Origin: Streptosporangiaceae bacterium
GTDB lineage: Bacteria; Actinomycetota; Actinomycetes; Streptosporangiales; Streptosporangiaceae
Reading direction: 5' to 3'
DNA: 35,852 nucleotides
Assembly (NCBI GenBank): GCA_019245115.1
Contig: JAFARZ010000152.1
Location: forward strand, 1 to 35,852
Part shown: positions 29,543-35,852 of the stretch, piece by piece
Layout of the letters: each line of letters opens with the position of its first letter
Numbering within the stretch: position 1 is the stretch's first letter
The notes under the pieces: model-generated
What the model saw: only the letters and a program-made list of their open reading frames with translations
The model's database searches: none
Told to the model about the DNA's origin: nothing
Program-made: the position numbers and the translations under genes

Positions 29543-31076
29543 GCGCTCGCTACCAGCCCAGCGCTCGCTACCAGCCCAGCGCTCGCTGCCGGCCCAGCCG
29601 AACCTGCGGTACTTCAAGATCGAGGCCAAACGGCGGCTGCGGGCCGGCGAGTTCGCCGCGCTGCACGATGCCCAGCGGGCCATCGCCCGAGAGCACGGCC
29701 AGCCCAGCTGGACGGTGTTCTGCCAGTGCATCAATGAGAGGCTCGGCACGGAAAGCTGTGTGCTGCCGCAGGTGCGATGGGTGATCTCCCGGTTCCGGGA
29801 TGCTGGCGAGCCTGGGTGGGCAGCCCCAGACGAGGGCGAACTGCGGCTGCACTTCAGCGACGAGTTCCTGACCATGGTCCCGGCCAAGGAACTCACCGGG
29901 ATCATCGCCGGCGTTGCCGAGGACCTGCGTCAGGAGCTCGTTGTCCTGGCGCAGACGCCGGTGACGGCGCGGCTGCGGCAGGCCGACCGGGAGATCCATG
30001 CGAGCGTCGAGGCCAAACCGCCGCATCGCATAGTCGAGCTGGCTGCTTTCCCCCTCGGCACGCGGATCACCGACAGCCGGATCGCCGCACCCGAGGTTAG
30101 CGGCCGCCACGACCTTCCGGCCGCGGTGGCCGGGATCATCGATGAAGCAGTCGCCGATCTCGGCCTGGCCGGCCTGGTGCTGGCCGGCCAGGCCGAGGGC
30201 ACCCCGATGTGGACTGTTACCACCGGCTGGGCCGACCTGGAGCGGTCCGAACCGATGACAGCCGACCACAGGTTCCCCGGGCTCCTGATAGCGATGCCGG
30301 TCACCGCTGTCGCGGTGCTGCGCCTGATCGCCGACGGCCGGGCCGGTCTCGACGATCCGGCGAACAACCATCTGCGAACGGTCGCCCTCGCCGATGCCAC
30401 CGTCACGATCAGGGAGCTGCTCGCCCACACCGGAGGGGTGAGCAATCACCCCTCCGGTGTGGGCGTCTCCGGACTGGCGGAGCTGAGCGGCCCGGTCCTG
30501 GCCTGCGGCCAGGACCGGGGATCGTTCCGGTTGAGCCACGGCGGATATGCCGCACTCGGGCAGCTGATCGCGGACGTCACCGGCCTGCCGTATGCCGACG
30601 CCGCCGCCCGGCTGGTACTAGAACCGCTGGGCATGACGGCTTCGTCGTTCCCGGCCAGCGCGGCCGACATCGGAACGGCCGCGGTCACCGGCTACAGCGT
30701 GAACGCCGACGGCACCCTGGCGCCGACACCCGCGAGCATCTACACCATGCCGGCGGCCGCCGGGTTGTGGGCGACGGCGGCCGACCTGGTGCGGTTCGGT
30801 GCCGGCTGGTCATCGCTGCTGCCCGACGGGCTCGTCGGGGAGGCGCTCCGGCCGCATGCCCGCAGAGGTCCGGCCTCGGGAGGGACGATCGGCCTGGGCT
30901 GGCCCATCAGCCGTGACGGCACCTGCATCGGGATCGTCGGCAGAGGAACGGGCACCACCTCGTCCCTGCTCGTCCACCGTGCCGGCAATCAGGTCCACGT
31001 CGCCCTGACGAACCGGGCGGTTTCCCTCGAACCAGTCAACAAGCGCGTGCTCGACGCGATGCTCCCGGCTGGGTAG
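29529..31076 (+). CDS. Serine-hydrolase-like (beta-lactamase fold) protein, catalytic motifs lost
   Basis: A 515-residue protein. Residues about 20-70 form a small N-terminal module common in actinobacteria (LPAQPNLRYFKIEAKRRL.. HDAQRAIAREHGQPSW). Residues about 80-165 resemble the extra domain before LpqF-like hydrolases, and about 195-515 are a class C beta-lactamase/penicillin-binding fold (TTGWADLE, RELLAHTGGV, LEPLGMT, YTMPAAAGLWATAADLVRF). All three active-site motifs are altered: SxxK is replaced by Leu253-I-A-Met256, YxN by Leu335-S-His337, and the HxG box by GRGTG. Yet the frame is intact over 1.5 kb, so it is either a pseudo-enzyme with a binding role or a young pseudogene. ATG 29529 overlaps the protease gene; three RSLPAQ repeats follow it. 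Confidence 0.8.
   Translation: MSPGKRSLPAQRSLPAQRSLPAQPNLRYFKIEAKRRLRAGEFAALHDAQRAIAREHGQPSWTVFCQCINERLGTESCVLPQVRWVISRFRDAGEPGWAAPDEGELRLHFSDEFLTMVPAKELTGIIAGVAEDLRQELVVLAQTPVTARLRQADREIHASVEAKPPHRIVELAAFPLGTRITDSRIAAPEVSGRHDLPAAVAGIIDEAVADLGLAGLVLAGQAEGTPMWTVTTGWADLERSEPMTADHRFPGLLIAMPVTAVAVLRLIADGRAGLDDPANNHLRTVALADATVTIRELLAHTGGVSNHPSGVGVSGLAELSGPVLACGQDRGSFRLSHGGYAALGQLIADVTGLPYADAAARLVLEPLGMTASSFPASAADIGTAAVTGYSVNADGTLAPTPASIYTMPAAAGLWATAADLVRFGAGWSSLLPDGLVGEALRPHARRGPASGGTIGLGWPISRDGTCIGIVGRGTGTTSSLLVHRAGNQVHVALTNRAVSLEPVNKRVLDAMLPAG
29542..29595 (+). repeat. Three 18-bp tandem repeats at the start of the hydrolase-like gene
   Basis: AGCGCTCGCTACCAGCCC occurs at 29542 and 29560 identically, and at 29578 with two changes, encoding RSLPAQ three times. 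The repeat duplicates the segment just before the conserved PNL, so it lengthens only the N-terminal tail and keeps the frame. Confidence 0.9.
30423..30464. repeat. Perfect 19-bp hairpin inside the hydrolase-like gene
   Basis: GCCCACACCGGAGGGGTGA (30423-30441) and its exact reverse complement (30446-30464) enclose the tetraloop GCAA, a GNRA-type loop. It encodes AHTGGVSNHPSGVGV. A stem this long and perfect is not expected by chance in coding DNA. Confidence 0.9.
30491..30519. repeat. Second perfect hairpin, 13 bp, in the hydrolase-like gene
   Basis: CCCGGTCCTGGCC (30491-30503) and GGCCAGGACCGGG (30507-30519) enclose TGC. It starts 26 nt after the first hairpin. Together they make a double stem-loop in the middle of the gene that could stop or pause transcription or protect mRNA. 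Confidence 0.88.
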
Positions 31077-31201
31077 CCCTGCTCACCGGGCAATCCGTTC
31101 GACGCAAGCGGACCAGCGAGAACGGTACTGCCCGTAGAATCAAGCCGGCCTCACTCCCGAACAGCCCGCGCTCCCGAAACAGCACTGGAGGTCCGGCTGC
31201 C

Positions 31202-32395
31202 ATGGCCGAGCTGACCCGCAGGACCTTCATCGGCGGCGTCGCGGCGGCCGCCGGTGCAGCGGCCGCCGGGGCCGCGGCGGTTTCCTGTAGCCGGTCCCGC
31301 TCTCCGGCCGGGTTTGTTCACCGCACCGGCCAGCGGCTCTACCTGAACGGCAAGCCCTACCGGTTCATCGGGTTCAACATATGGCGGGCCTGCGTCACGA
31401 GCTGGAATCACCCTCCGAACGACACTCGCTATTTCGTCAATGACGGCACGACGCTGGCCGCCTCACTGGCGCAGATCAACGCCAATGGCGGGAAGATGAA
31501 CGGGTTCCGCACGTGGTTCTACCAGCAGTTCGCGCTTAATAACGGGGTACGCGACTGGACCGCGCTCGACCACTGCCTTACGGCGGCCGGCAACGCCGGA
31601 TTCAAGGTCATCTGCACCTTGCAGGACCAGTACAACTACGAAGGCACCGGCCACAAGGACACCACCTGGTACCGCACCGGCTACACCAGCGCCGTCGGTC
31701 GCTACGAGACCGTCCCCTACCGGCAGTGGGTGAACGAGGTGGTCAACCGGTACAAGGACGACGACCGGATCCTGATGTGGGAGCTGATGAACGAGCCCGA
31801 TGTCTCCGGCGGGGCCGGGGCCGGCGGGGTCGGCGGGGCCGGCGGGGCCGGGGCTGGCTGCCCGGCTGATGCCCCGCGGATATTTCAGGCTTTCCGGGAC
31901 GATGTCGCCGGGCTCATCAAGTCCATCGACCCGAACCATCTTGTGTCGCTGGGCACCGGCTACTGGGGGCAATGCGGCATGTCCGGTACCGGTACCGGCA
32001 ATCACTGGGCTGCCGCTGCCGACAGTCCCCACATCGACATCTGCTCCTGGCACGACTATTCGGGATACCGCAACGCCAAAGGGACCGCTGCCGACGGCAA
32101 CGGTCTCGACCACCGCTGGCAAGACGCGGCCAGGCTTGACAAGCCGATCTACGTTGGCGAGTGCGGAATAAAGCTTGACAGCTATGTCGGATACTCGACA
32201 TTCGAGCGTGCTTCCTACCTTGACGATAAAATGTCTGCCCAGTTCGCGAACTACACCAACTTGGCCGGGCATCTGTCCTGGGAATGGGACTCGCGCGGCA
32301 CACCGCCCGGCACCTCGTACAGCTACGCGGCCAATGACCCAGCGCTGGCAATTATGAACAAGTACACCCTTTTTCCTAGAGTGCCAGCCAAGTAA
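31202..32395 (+). CDS. Tat-exported GH5-type glycoside hydrolase, 3' end altered by MITE
   Basis: A 397-residue exported glycosidase of the cellulase/mannanase GH5 type. A twin-arginine signal (LTRRTFIGG) runs into an AVSC lipobox-like site (C29), so it may be a lipoprotein. Catalytic residues by motif: acid/base Glu198 in LMWELMNEPD and nucleophile Glu320 in IYVGECGIK, with YLNGKPYRFIGFNIW at the barrel start. Directly after NEPDV there is a 17-residue Gly/Ala linker-like insertion from GC-rich simple sequence. The final residues RVPAK and the stop TAA lie within the terminal repeat of a MITE, so the native C-terminus was replaced. ATG 31202 has GGAGG upstream. Predicted target: plant or fungal beta-mannan or glucan. 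Confidence 0.88.
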   Translation: MAELTRRTFIGGVAAAAGAAAAGAAAVSCSRSRSPAGFVHRTGQRLYLNGKPYRFIGFNIWRACVTSWNHPPNDTRYFVNDGTTLAASLAQINANGGKMNGFRTWFYQQFALNNGVRDWTALDHCLTAAGNAGFKVICTLQDQYNYEGTGHKDTTWYRTGYTSAVGRYETVPYRQWVNEVVNRYKDDDRILMWELMNEPDVSGGAGAGGVGGAGGAGAGCPADAPRIFQAFRDDVAGLIKSIDPNHLVSLGTGYWGQCGMSGTGTGNHWAAAADSPHIDICSWHDYSGYRNAKGTAADGNGLDHRWQDAARLDKPIYVGECGIKLDSYVGYSTFERASYLDDKMSAQFANYTNLAGHLSWEWDSRGTPPGTSYSYAANDPALAIMNKYTLFPRVPAK

Positions 32396-32600
32396 TCCCG
32401 AGTATCACCGCGGCCTGACGTCCGCGCGGCGTGCCGCTCCTATTACTGCGGTAATTCGGGGCTATGCGGTGACTTTGGTGCACTATGGTGCACCAAAGTC
32501 ACCACGAGGCCCGGATCAACCACAAAACTCGCCCAGCGAATCCGGCGAAAGGGACAGAAGCTGCACGGCCAGCGTGCCCTACTACTTGACCGGCGCCCTA
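32377..32600 (+). mobile_element. MITE copy 2 (IS630/mariner-like, TA-flanked)
   Basis: Starts TAGAGTGCCAGCCAAGTA (32377-32394) and ends TACTTGACCGGCGCCCTA (32583-32600), with TA on both sides. It matches copy 1 (26323-26551) in opposite orientation over its whole length. The interior contains a 15-bp perfect hairpin, GTGACTTTGGTGCAC (32469-32483) with its complement at 32488-32502 and a TATG loop. No transposase is encoded. Its left end supplies the stop codon of the GH5 gene. The following 32601-32878 shows no gene or repeat I can support. Confidence 0.87.
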
Positions 32601-32878
32601 GCCCTACCGGGTGATATGCCAGCCGGGACGGGACTGCCAGTAAACTTCACGGCCACAGTTCTTGTTCCCGTTTTCCGGTATCTGGTTGCCGCAACTCCGG
32701 GACCTCGGATCCTGCGTTTCGGTCCGGTCTGAACATGCGACGATCGGAGGGCGCCGCTGGACGGCAGCCCAGTCAGCCGCGTGCGGTAGATGTCTACGGC
32801 AACTGTCGTCCAGAGGTGTAGGCGGAGCGGTCCGCAGGGCCGACGACGGGGCTGCCGGGCATCCGCCAGCATGGCCGC

Positions 32879-34057
32879 ATGCTTGACGTTGAGCGTGCGG
32901 ACAGGCCCGGCCCTCCGGCGGCGCACCCCGGTCCCGTCCCGTTGCTATTCCTGATCGCCGATACCGGCGGCGGGCACCGGGCCGCCGCGGTGGCGGTTGC
33001 CGACGCCCTGGAACGCGGCTATCCAGGCAGGTACGCCCCGGTGCTGTACGACCCGCTGGCCGGGCCCGCCGTGCCGCGGCTGCTGCGCCTGATCACCCGG
33101 GCCTACGGGCCAGTGGTGCGGCTGGCGCCGTGGCTGTGGGGTGTCATCTATCACGCCACCGATTCCGGCCCGGCCGCCAGGCTGCTGCGGCGGACCCTGC
33201 TGGCCGTGGCGGGGCGGCCGCTGGCCGGTTCCCTCGCCGCGGTCCGGCCGGCCGCTGTGGTGTCGTTTCATCCGCTCGCCGGGCAGATGGCGGCACGGGC
33301 CTGGCTGGACCAGACGCCGGCCGGCCGCACCGCCGCGCTGATGGTGGTGATCACCGATCTTGGCGTGCCGCACGCCACCTGGCGGGCAGACGGCACCGAC
33401 CTGGTGGCGACGCCCGCCAGCGGCCTGCCAGTTGGGCACGGATTCCGGCCCGGCCCGGCCACCCAGACAGAGCGCGGAGAGCTACGCCGTTCGCTACGGC
33501 AGCGGGAGTCCGCCTTCCTGGTCGTGCTGACCGGTGGCGGGGAGGGTGCCGGACGACTGGGCCGCTACGCAACGGCGGTCCTCCGCGGCGTGCCGGATGC
33601 CGACCTGGCGGTGATCTGCGGCCGGAACACTCGCCTGCGTCGCCGCCTGGCCCGGCTGGCGGCCCGTTCGGACGGGCGGCTGACCGTGCTTGGCTTCGTC
33701 CCGGACATGGCGGCGTGGCTGCGCTGTGCGGACCTGGTGGTGAGCAAGGCCGGCCCGGGCACGATCGCCGAGGCCGCCTGCTGCGGCGCGCCGATCCTGC
33801 TGATGTCGCATCTACCCGGCCAGGAACGCGGCGGTGTGCAGCGCGTGACCGGCGCGGGTGCGGGGCGCTACCTGCCGCGGACCAGCCAGCTGGTCACCGC
33901 GATCGGCCAGCTCAAGGAGCATCCCGGCGAACTGGCCGAGATGCGGGCGGCGTCGGCCCGGCTGGGCCGCCCCGGCGCGGCTGACCGCGTGGCCGCGATG
34001 CTGGACGGCCTGGTCCGGGCCCGCAGCGCCGCGCTGGCCGGTGGCGGCCGTGGCTAG
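32879..34057 (+). CDS. GT28/MGDG-synthase-like glycosyltransferase
   Basis: A 392-residue GT-B enzyme related to MurG and monogalactosyldiacylglycerol synthases. The N-terminal domain has the acceptor-site opening LFLIADTGGGHRAAAVAVADAL and the MGDG-synthase-type VVSFHPLAGQMAARA and VVITDLGVPHATW. The C-terminal domain has the nucleotide-sugar site VLTGGGEGAGRLG, VICGRNTRLRRRL, VLGFVPDMAAWLRCADLVVSKAGPGTIAEAACCGAP. It probably transfers a sugar from a nucleotide donor to a membrane lipid. ATG 32879 is the first start in frame, with no strong ribosome site. It overlaps the next gene by 8 nt, so the glycosidase is made with it. Confidence 0.9.
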   Translation: MLDVERADRPGPPAAHPGPVPLLFLIADTGGGHRAAAVAVADALERGYPGRYAPVLYDPLAGPAVPRLLRLITRAYGPVVRLAPWLWGVIYHATDSGPAARLLRRTLLAVAGRPLAGSLAAVRPAAVVSFHPLAGQMAARAWLDQTPAGRTAALMVVITDLGVPHATWRADGTDLVATPASGLPVGHGFRPGPATQTERGELRRSLRQRESAFLVVLTGGGEGAGRLGRYATAVLRGVPDADLAVICGRNTRLRRRLARLAARSDGRLTVLGFVPDMAAWLRCADLVVSKAGPGTIAEAACCGAPILLMSHLPGQERGGVQRVTGAGAGRYLPRTSQLVTAIGQLKEHPGELAEMRAASARLGRPGAADRVAAMLDGLVRARSAALAGGGRG

Positions 34058-35306
34058 CCCGCCGCGCCGGGCCGGGCGCGCCGCGGCCGGAGGCCCAGGC
34101 CGATTCAACACCGCGGCCGCAGGCCCAGGCAAATTCAACACCGTGGCCGTCGCGCTCGGGGCCGCGGCGGCGCTGGCGCCGCTGGCCGCCGAAATCCGGA
34201 TCTCCCGGCCCGCCCGGCCGCTGACCGGCGGCTGGCAGCGGCTCCCGGTAGAACCGGCCGGCGATGCCCTGCTCGGCATCAGCTTCCGTCCGCTACAGGC
34301 CCAGGCGCTGGGCCTGGACCCAGAGCCGACGCTGACCGAACTGCTGGACTACCCGTTCCGGGTGATCCGGCTGGCCGCCTACTGGGACCGGATGGAGCCT
34401 GAACCGGGCCGGTTCGATCCAGCCTGGCTGGACTGGCAGGTGGACGCGGCCGAGCGGGCGGGCAAGCAGATCATCATCTGCCTCGGCCCGGTGAAGGCGT
34501 TCGGCTACCCGGAGTTCTTCGTCCCGGCCCACCGGCTGCCGTCCCCGCTCCCCGAACGGCGGCTAGTGACCGCCGCGGACCGCCAGCCGCTGCTGGACGC
34601 CGGGACCGATTTCATCGCCCGCGTCGTCGGCCGGTATACCGCATGCCGGGCAGTTATCGCCTGGCAGGTAGAACACGAGGCGGTGGATCCGCTGGGCGTC
34701 GAGCACTCCTGGCGGCTGGCGGCCGGGTTCGTCCGCCGCGAGGTCGCCGCGGTCCGTGCGGCCGACCCGTCCCGGCCGGTCCTGCTGAACGGGTTCCTGC
34801 CCACCTCCACCCTGGTCGCGGCGACGCAGTGGTGGCGGACCCGGGACCAGGGGGATTCGCTGGCAGTAGCCGAGCAGCTGGCCGATATCGTCGGCATCGA
34901 CTACTACCCGCGGCACGCCCTGGCCGCCCTCGGCGGGCGGACGGTGTACCTGGACGGCGGCGCCCGGTGGTGGGGTCAGCGCAGGCGCAGGCAGCTCCAG
35001 CACCGGGCGGCGGCCAGCGGCACGCGGCTGATGTTCGCCGAGATCCAGGCCGAGCCGTGGGAGCCGGTCACGACGCCGCCCAGCCCGGCCGGCCGGGCCG
35101 CCTACAGCTGCCCGCCGGAGCACGTGATAGCCAACTACAACCGGTGCGCGCGGTGGGCCCGGGAAACCCCGGCCGGCGCCTGGGCCCACCTGTTCTGGGG
35201 GGCGGAGTACTGGATCCTCCGCAGCCGCCAGGGCGACCCCAGCTACCTCGAGGCGTTCGCCCGCGTCCTCCATGACGCCAAGTCCCACGCAGGCATTCAG
35301 GGCTGA
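34050..35306 (+). CDS. Membrane-anchored clan GH-A glycosidase-like protein
   Basis: A 418-residue protein. A helix at about 31-47 (TVAVALGAAAALAPLAAE) anchors or exports it. The rest resembles TIM-barrel glycosidases (cellulase/beta-galactosidase type): FRVIRLAAYWDRMEPEPGRFDPAWLDWQVDAAERAGKQIIICLG is the GH-A start. Candidate catalytic acids are Glu208/Glu210 in WQVEHEA and Glu331/Glu335 in FAEIQAEPW. VGIDYYP and LFWGAEYW fit barrel ends. GTG 34050 is chosen because it overlaps the glycosyltransferase stop (34050-34057); the longer frame from 33858 is only the shadow of that gene. Paired with a lipid glycosyltransferase, it may trim or remodel a cell-surface glycan. Confidence 0.85.
   Translation: MASPPRRAGRAAAGGPGRFNTAAAGPGKFNTVAVALGAAAALAPLAAEIRISRPARPLTGGWQRLPVEPAGDALLGISFRPLQAQALGLDPEPTLTELLDYPFRVIRLAAYWDRMEPEPGRFDPAWLDWQVDAAERAGKQIIICLGPVKAFGYPEFFVPAHRLPSPLPERRLVTAADRQPLLDAGTDFIARVVGRYTACRAVIAWQVEHEAVDPLGVEHSWRLAAGFVRREVAAVRAADPSRPVLLNGFLPTSTLVAATQWWRTRDQGDSLAVAEQLADIVGIDYYPRHALAALGGRTVYLDGGARWWGQRRRRQLQHRAAASGTRLMFAEIQAEPWEPVTTPPSPAGRAAYSCPPEHVIANYNRCARWARETPAGAWAHLFWGAEYWILRSRQGDPSYLEAFARVLHDAKSHAGIQG
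34081..34140 (+). repeat. Two 30-bp direct repeats in the glycosidase N-terminus
   Basis: Unit one (34081-34110) and unit two (34111-34140) differ at only three positions and encode the AGGPGRFNTAA / AAGPGKFNT pair just before the membrane helix. A 9-bp partial third unit follows. Confidence 0.88.
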
Positions 35307-35308
35307 GC

Positions 35309-35852
35309 TCAACGAGTGCGCTCGCGGTAGCTGAACAGCATCGCGCCGCCCCCGAGCAGCAGGGCGGCCGCGCCGGCCAGCACGGCCGCGTCCAGCAGCG
35401 GGCGGCCGGCCACGGCCTCGCCGTAGCCGCGCGTGCCGGCGTAGTATGCCGCCCGGGTCAGATCCACCGCGTACCGCATGGGCATCGCCTGGGCAGCCGC
35501 GTTCAGCGCTGACGAGGTCCCGCGCAGCGGGACGATCACCCCGCCGAGCAGGTACTGCGGGATGATCAGGAACTGGAAGACCTGCATCGCCGACCGCTGG
35601 TTCGGCAGGACCGCGATCGTGGCCAGCCCGAACGCCCCGCCGGCCAGGCACGCGGCCAGGCACGCCGCGGCCAGCGCGGGCAGCCGCCCGGCCGGCACCG
35701 GCACCCCGGAAGCCGCCGCGACCGCCAGCACGCATGCGCACTGCGCCACGGCGACCAGGGTCTCGCCGGCGATCTTGCCGGCTACCAGGGTCAGCCGCCA
35801 GACCGGGGTGATGAACAGCACCCGGGCGAAGTCGGTCTCCCGGTCCTCGACG
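35309..35852 (-). CDS. ABC-2 type transporter permease (5' end beyond the window)
   Basis: The C-terminal part of a DrrB/NodJ-like ABC-2 permease: about five hydrophobic helices with the family patterns RVLFITPVWRLTLVAGKI, FQFLIIPQYLLGGVIVPL and AQAMPMRYAVDLTRAAYY. The frame continues open to the right edge (VEDRETDFARV precedes the first internal GTG), so the protein starts outside the window and at least 180 residues are seen. It would pair with an ATPase not in view, exporting a drug, lipid or glycan. It ends 2 bp from the convergent glycosidase stop, leaving no space for an intergenic terminator. Confidence 0.9.
   Translation of the reverse strand, partial: VEDRETDFARVLFITPVWRLTLVAGKIAGETLVAVAQCACVLAVAAASGVPVPAGRLPALAAACLAACLAGGAFGLATIAVLPNQRSAMQVFQFLIIPQYLLGGVIVPLRGTSSALNAAAQAMPMRYAVDLTRAAYYAGTRGYGEAVAGRPLLDAAVLAGAAALLLGGGAMLFSYRERTR

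Noticed and set aside
34563..35741. Long minus-strand frame over the glycosidase and ABC-2 genes
   Set aside because: Arg/Gly-rich shadow of two convincing genes; no family resemblance.

Overview
The window is GC-rich DNA from a filamentous actinomycete. The evidence is three SARP/AfsR-type regulators, a WhiB-like protein, a SigE-family sigma factor, MmyB-type and TPR-type XRE regulators, many GTG starts, and rare TTA codons confined to a few regulatory genes. The genus cannot be resolved from the sequence alone. No rRNA, tRNA or CRISPR array was seen.

Left part (1-12.4 kb): a SARP-NB-ARC-TPR regulator cut by the window edge; a decayed short-chain dehydrogenase; an MFS exporter divergent from a MmyB-type regulator; a DEAD-box RNA helicase divergent from a cold-shock protein; an EamA-type transporter. 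Then follow a GC-rich tandem repeat, a dispersed repeat, a WhiB-like gene that has lost its stop codon, a secreted phosphoesterase, and a damaged alkylation-repair pair (Ada-AlkA without its glycosylase motif, plus an AlkB stub). From 12.0 to 14.0 kb there is a 16-bp perfect inverted repeat, a monooxygenase/PEP-mutase-like gene pair, and a FitAB/VapBC-type toxin-antitoxin pair with a palindromic operator candidate.

Centre (14.0-20.2 kb), the most interesting region: a tight minus-strand operon reads eight-cysteine peptide (63 aa), MauE-like membrane redox protein, MauD/TlpA-like thioredoxin, ABC exporter without a peptidase domain, S26 signal peptidase. A stand-alone SARP regulator lies downstream on the same strand. 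A sulfotransferase fused to an SCP2-like domain is transcribed divergently from the peptide gene. I infer a system that makes, oxidises (disulfide bonds), exports and trims a small cysteine-rich peptide, possibly also sulfating it. I recognise no known natural-product class in it. A 960-residue SARP/NB-ARC/TPR regulator and two divergent XRE regulators with TTA codons follow (20.1-26.1 kb).

Right part (26.1-35.9 kb): a repeat-rich spacer with a split copy of the dispersed repeat, a 69-bp inverted-repeat element and a TA-flanked MITE; a Pro-rich secreted protein; a SigE-family sigma factor with a one-TM partner; an S53 (sedolisin-type) secreted protease; a serine-hydrolase-like protein with all three catalytic motifs replaced and two long perfect hairpins in its coding sequence; and a Tat-exported GH5-like glycosidase whose stop codon lies inside a second MITE copy. 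The window ends with a GT28/MGDG-synthase-like glycosyltransferase overlapping a membrane-anchored clan GH-A glycosidase, and an ABC-2 permease cut by the right edge.
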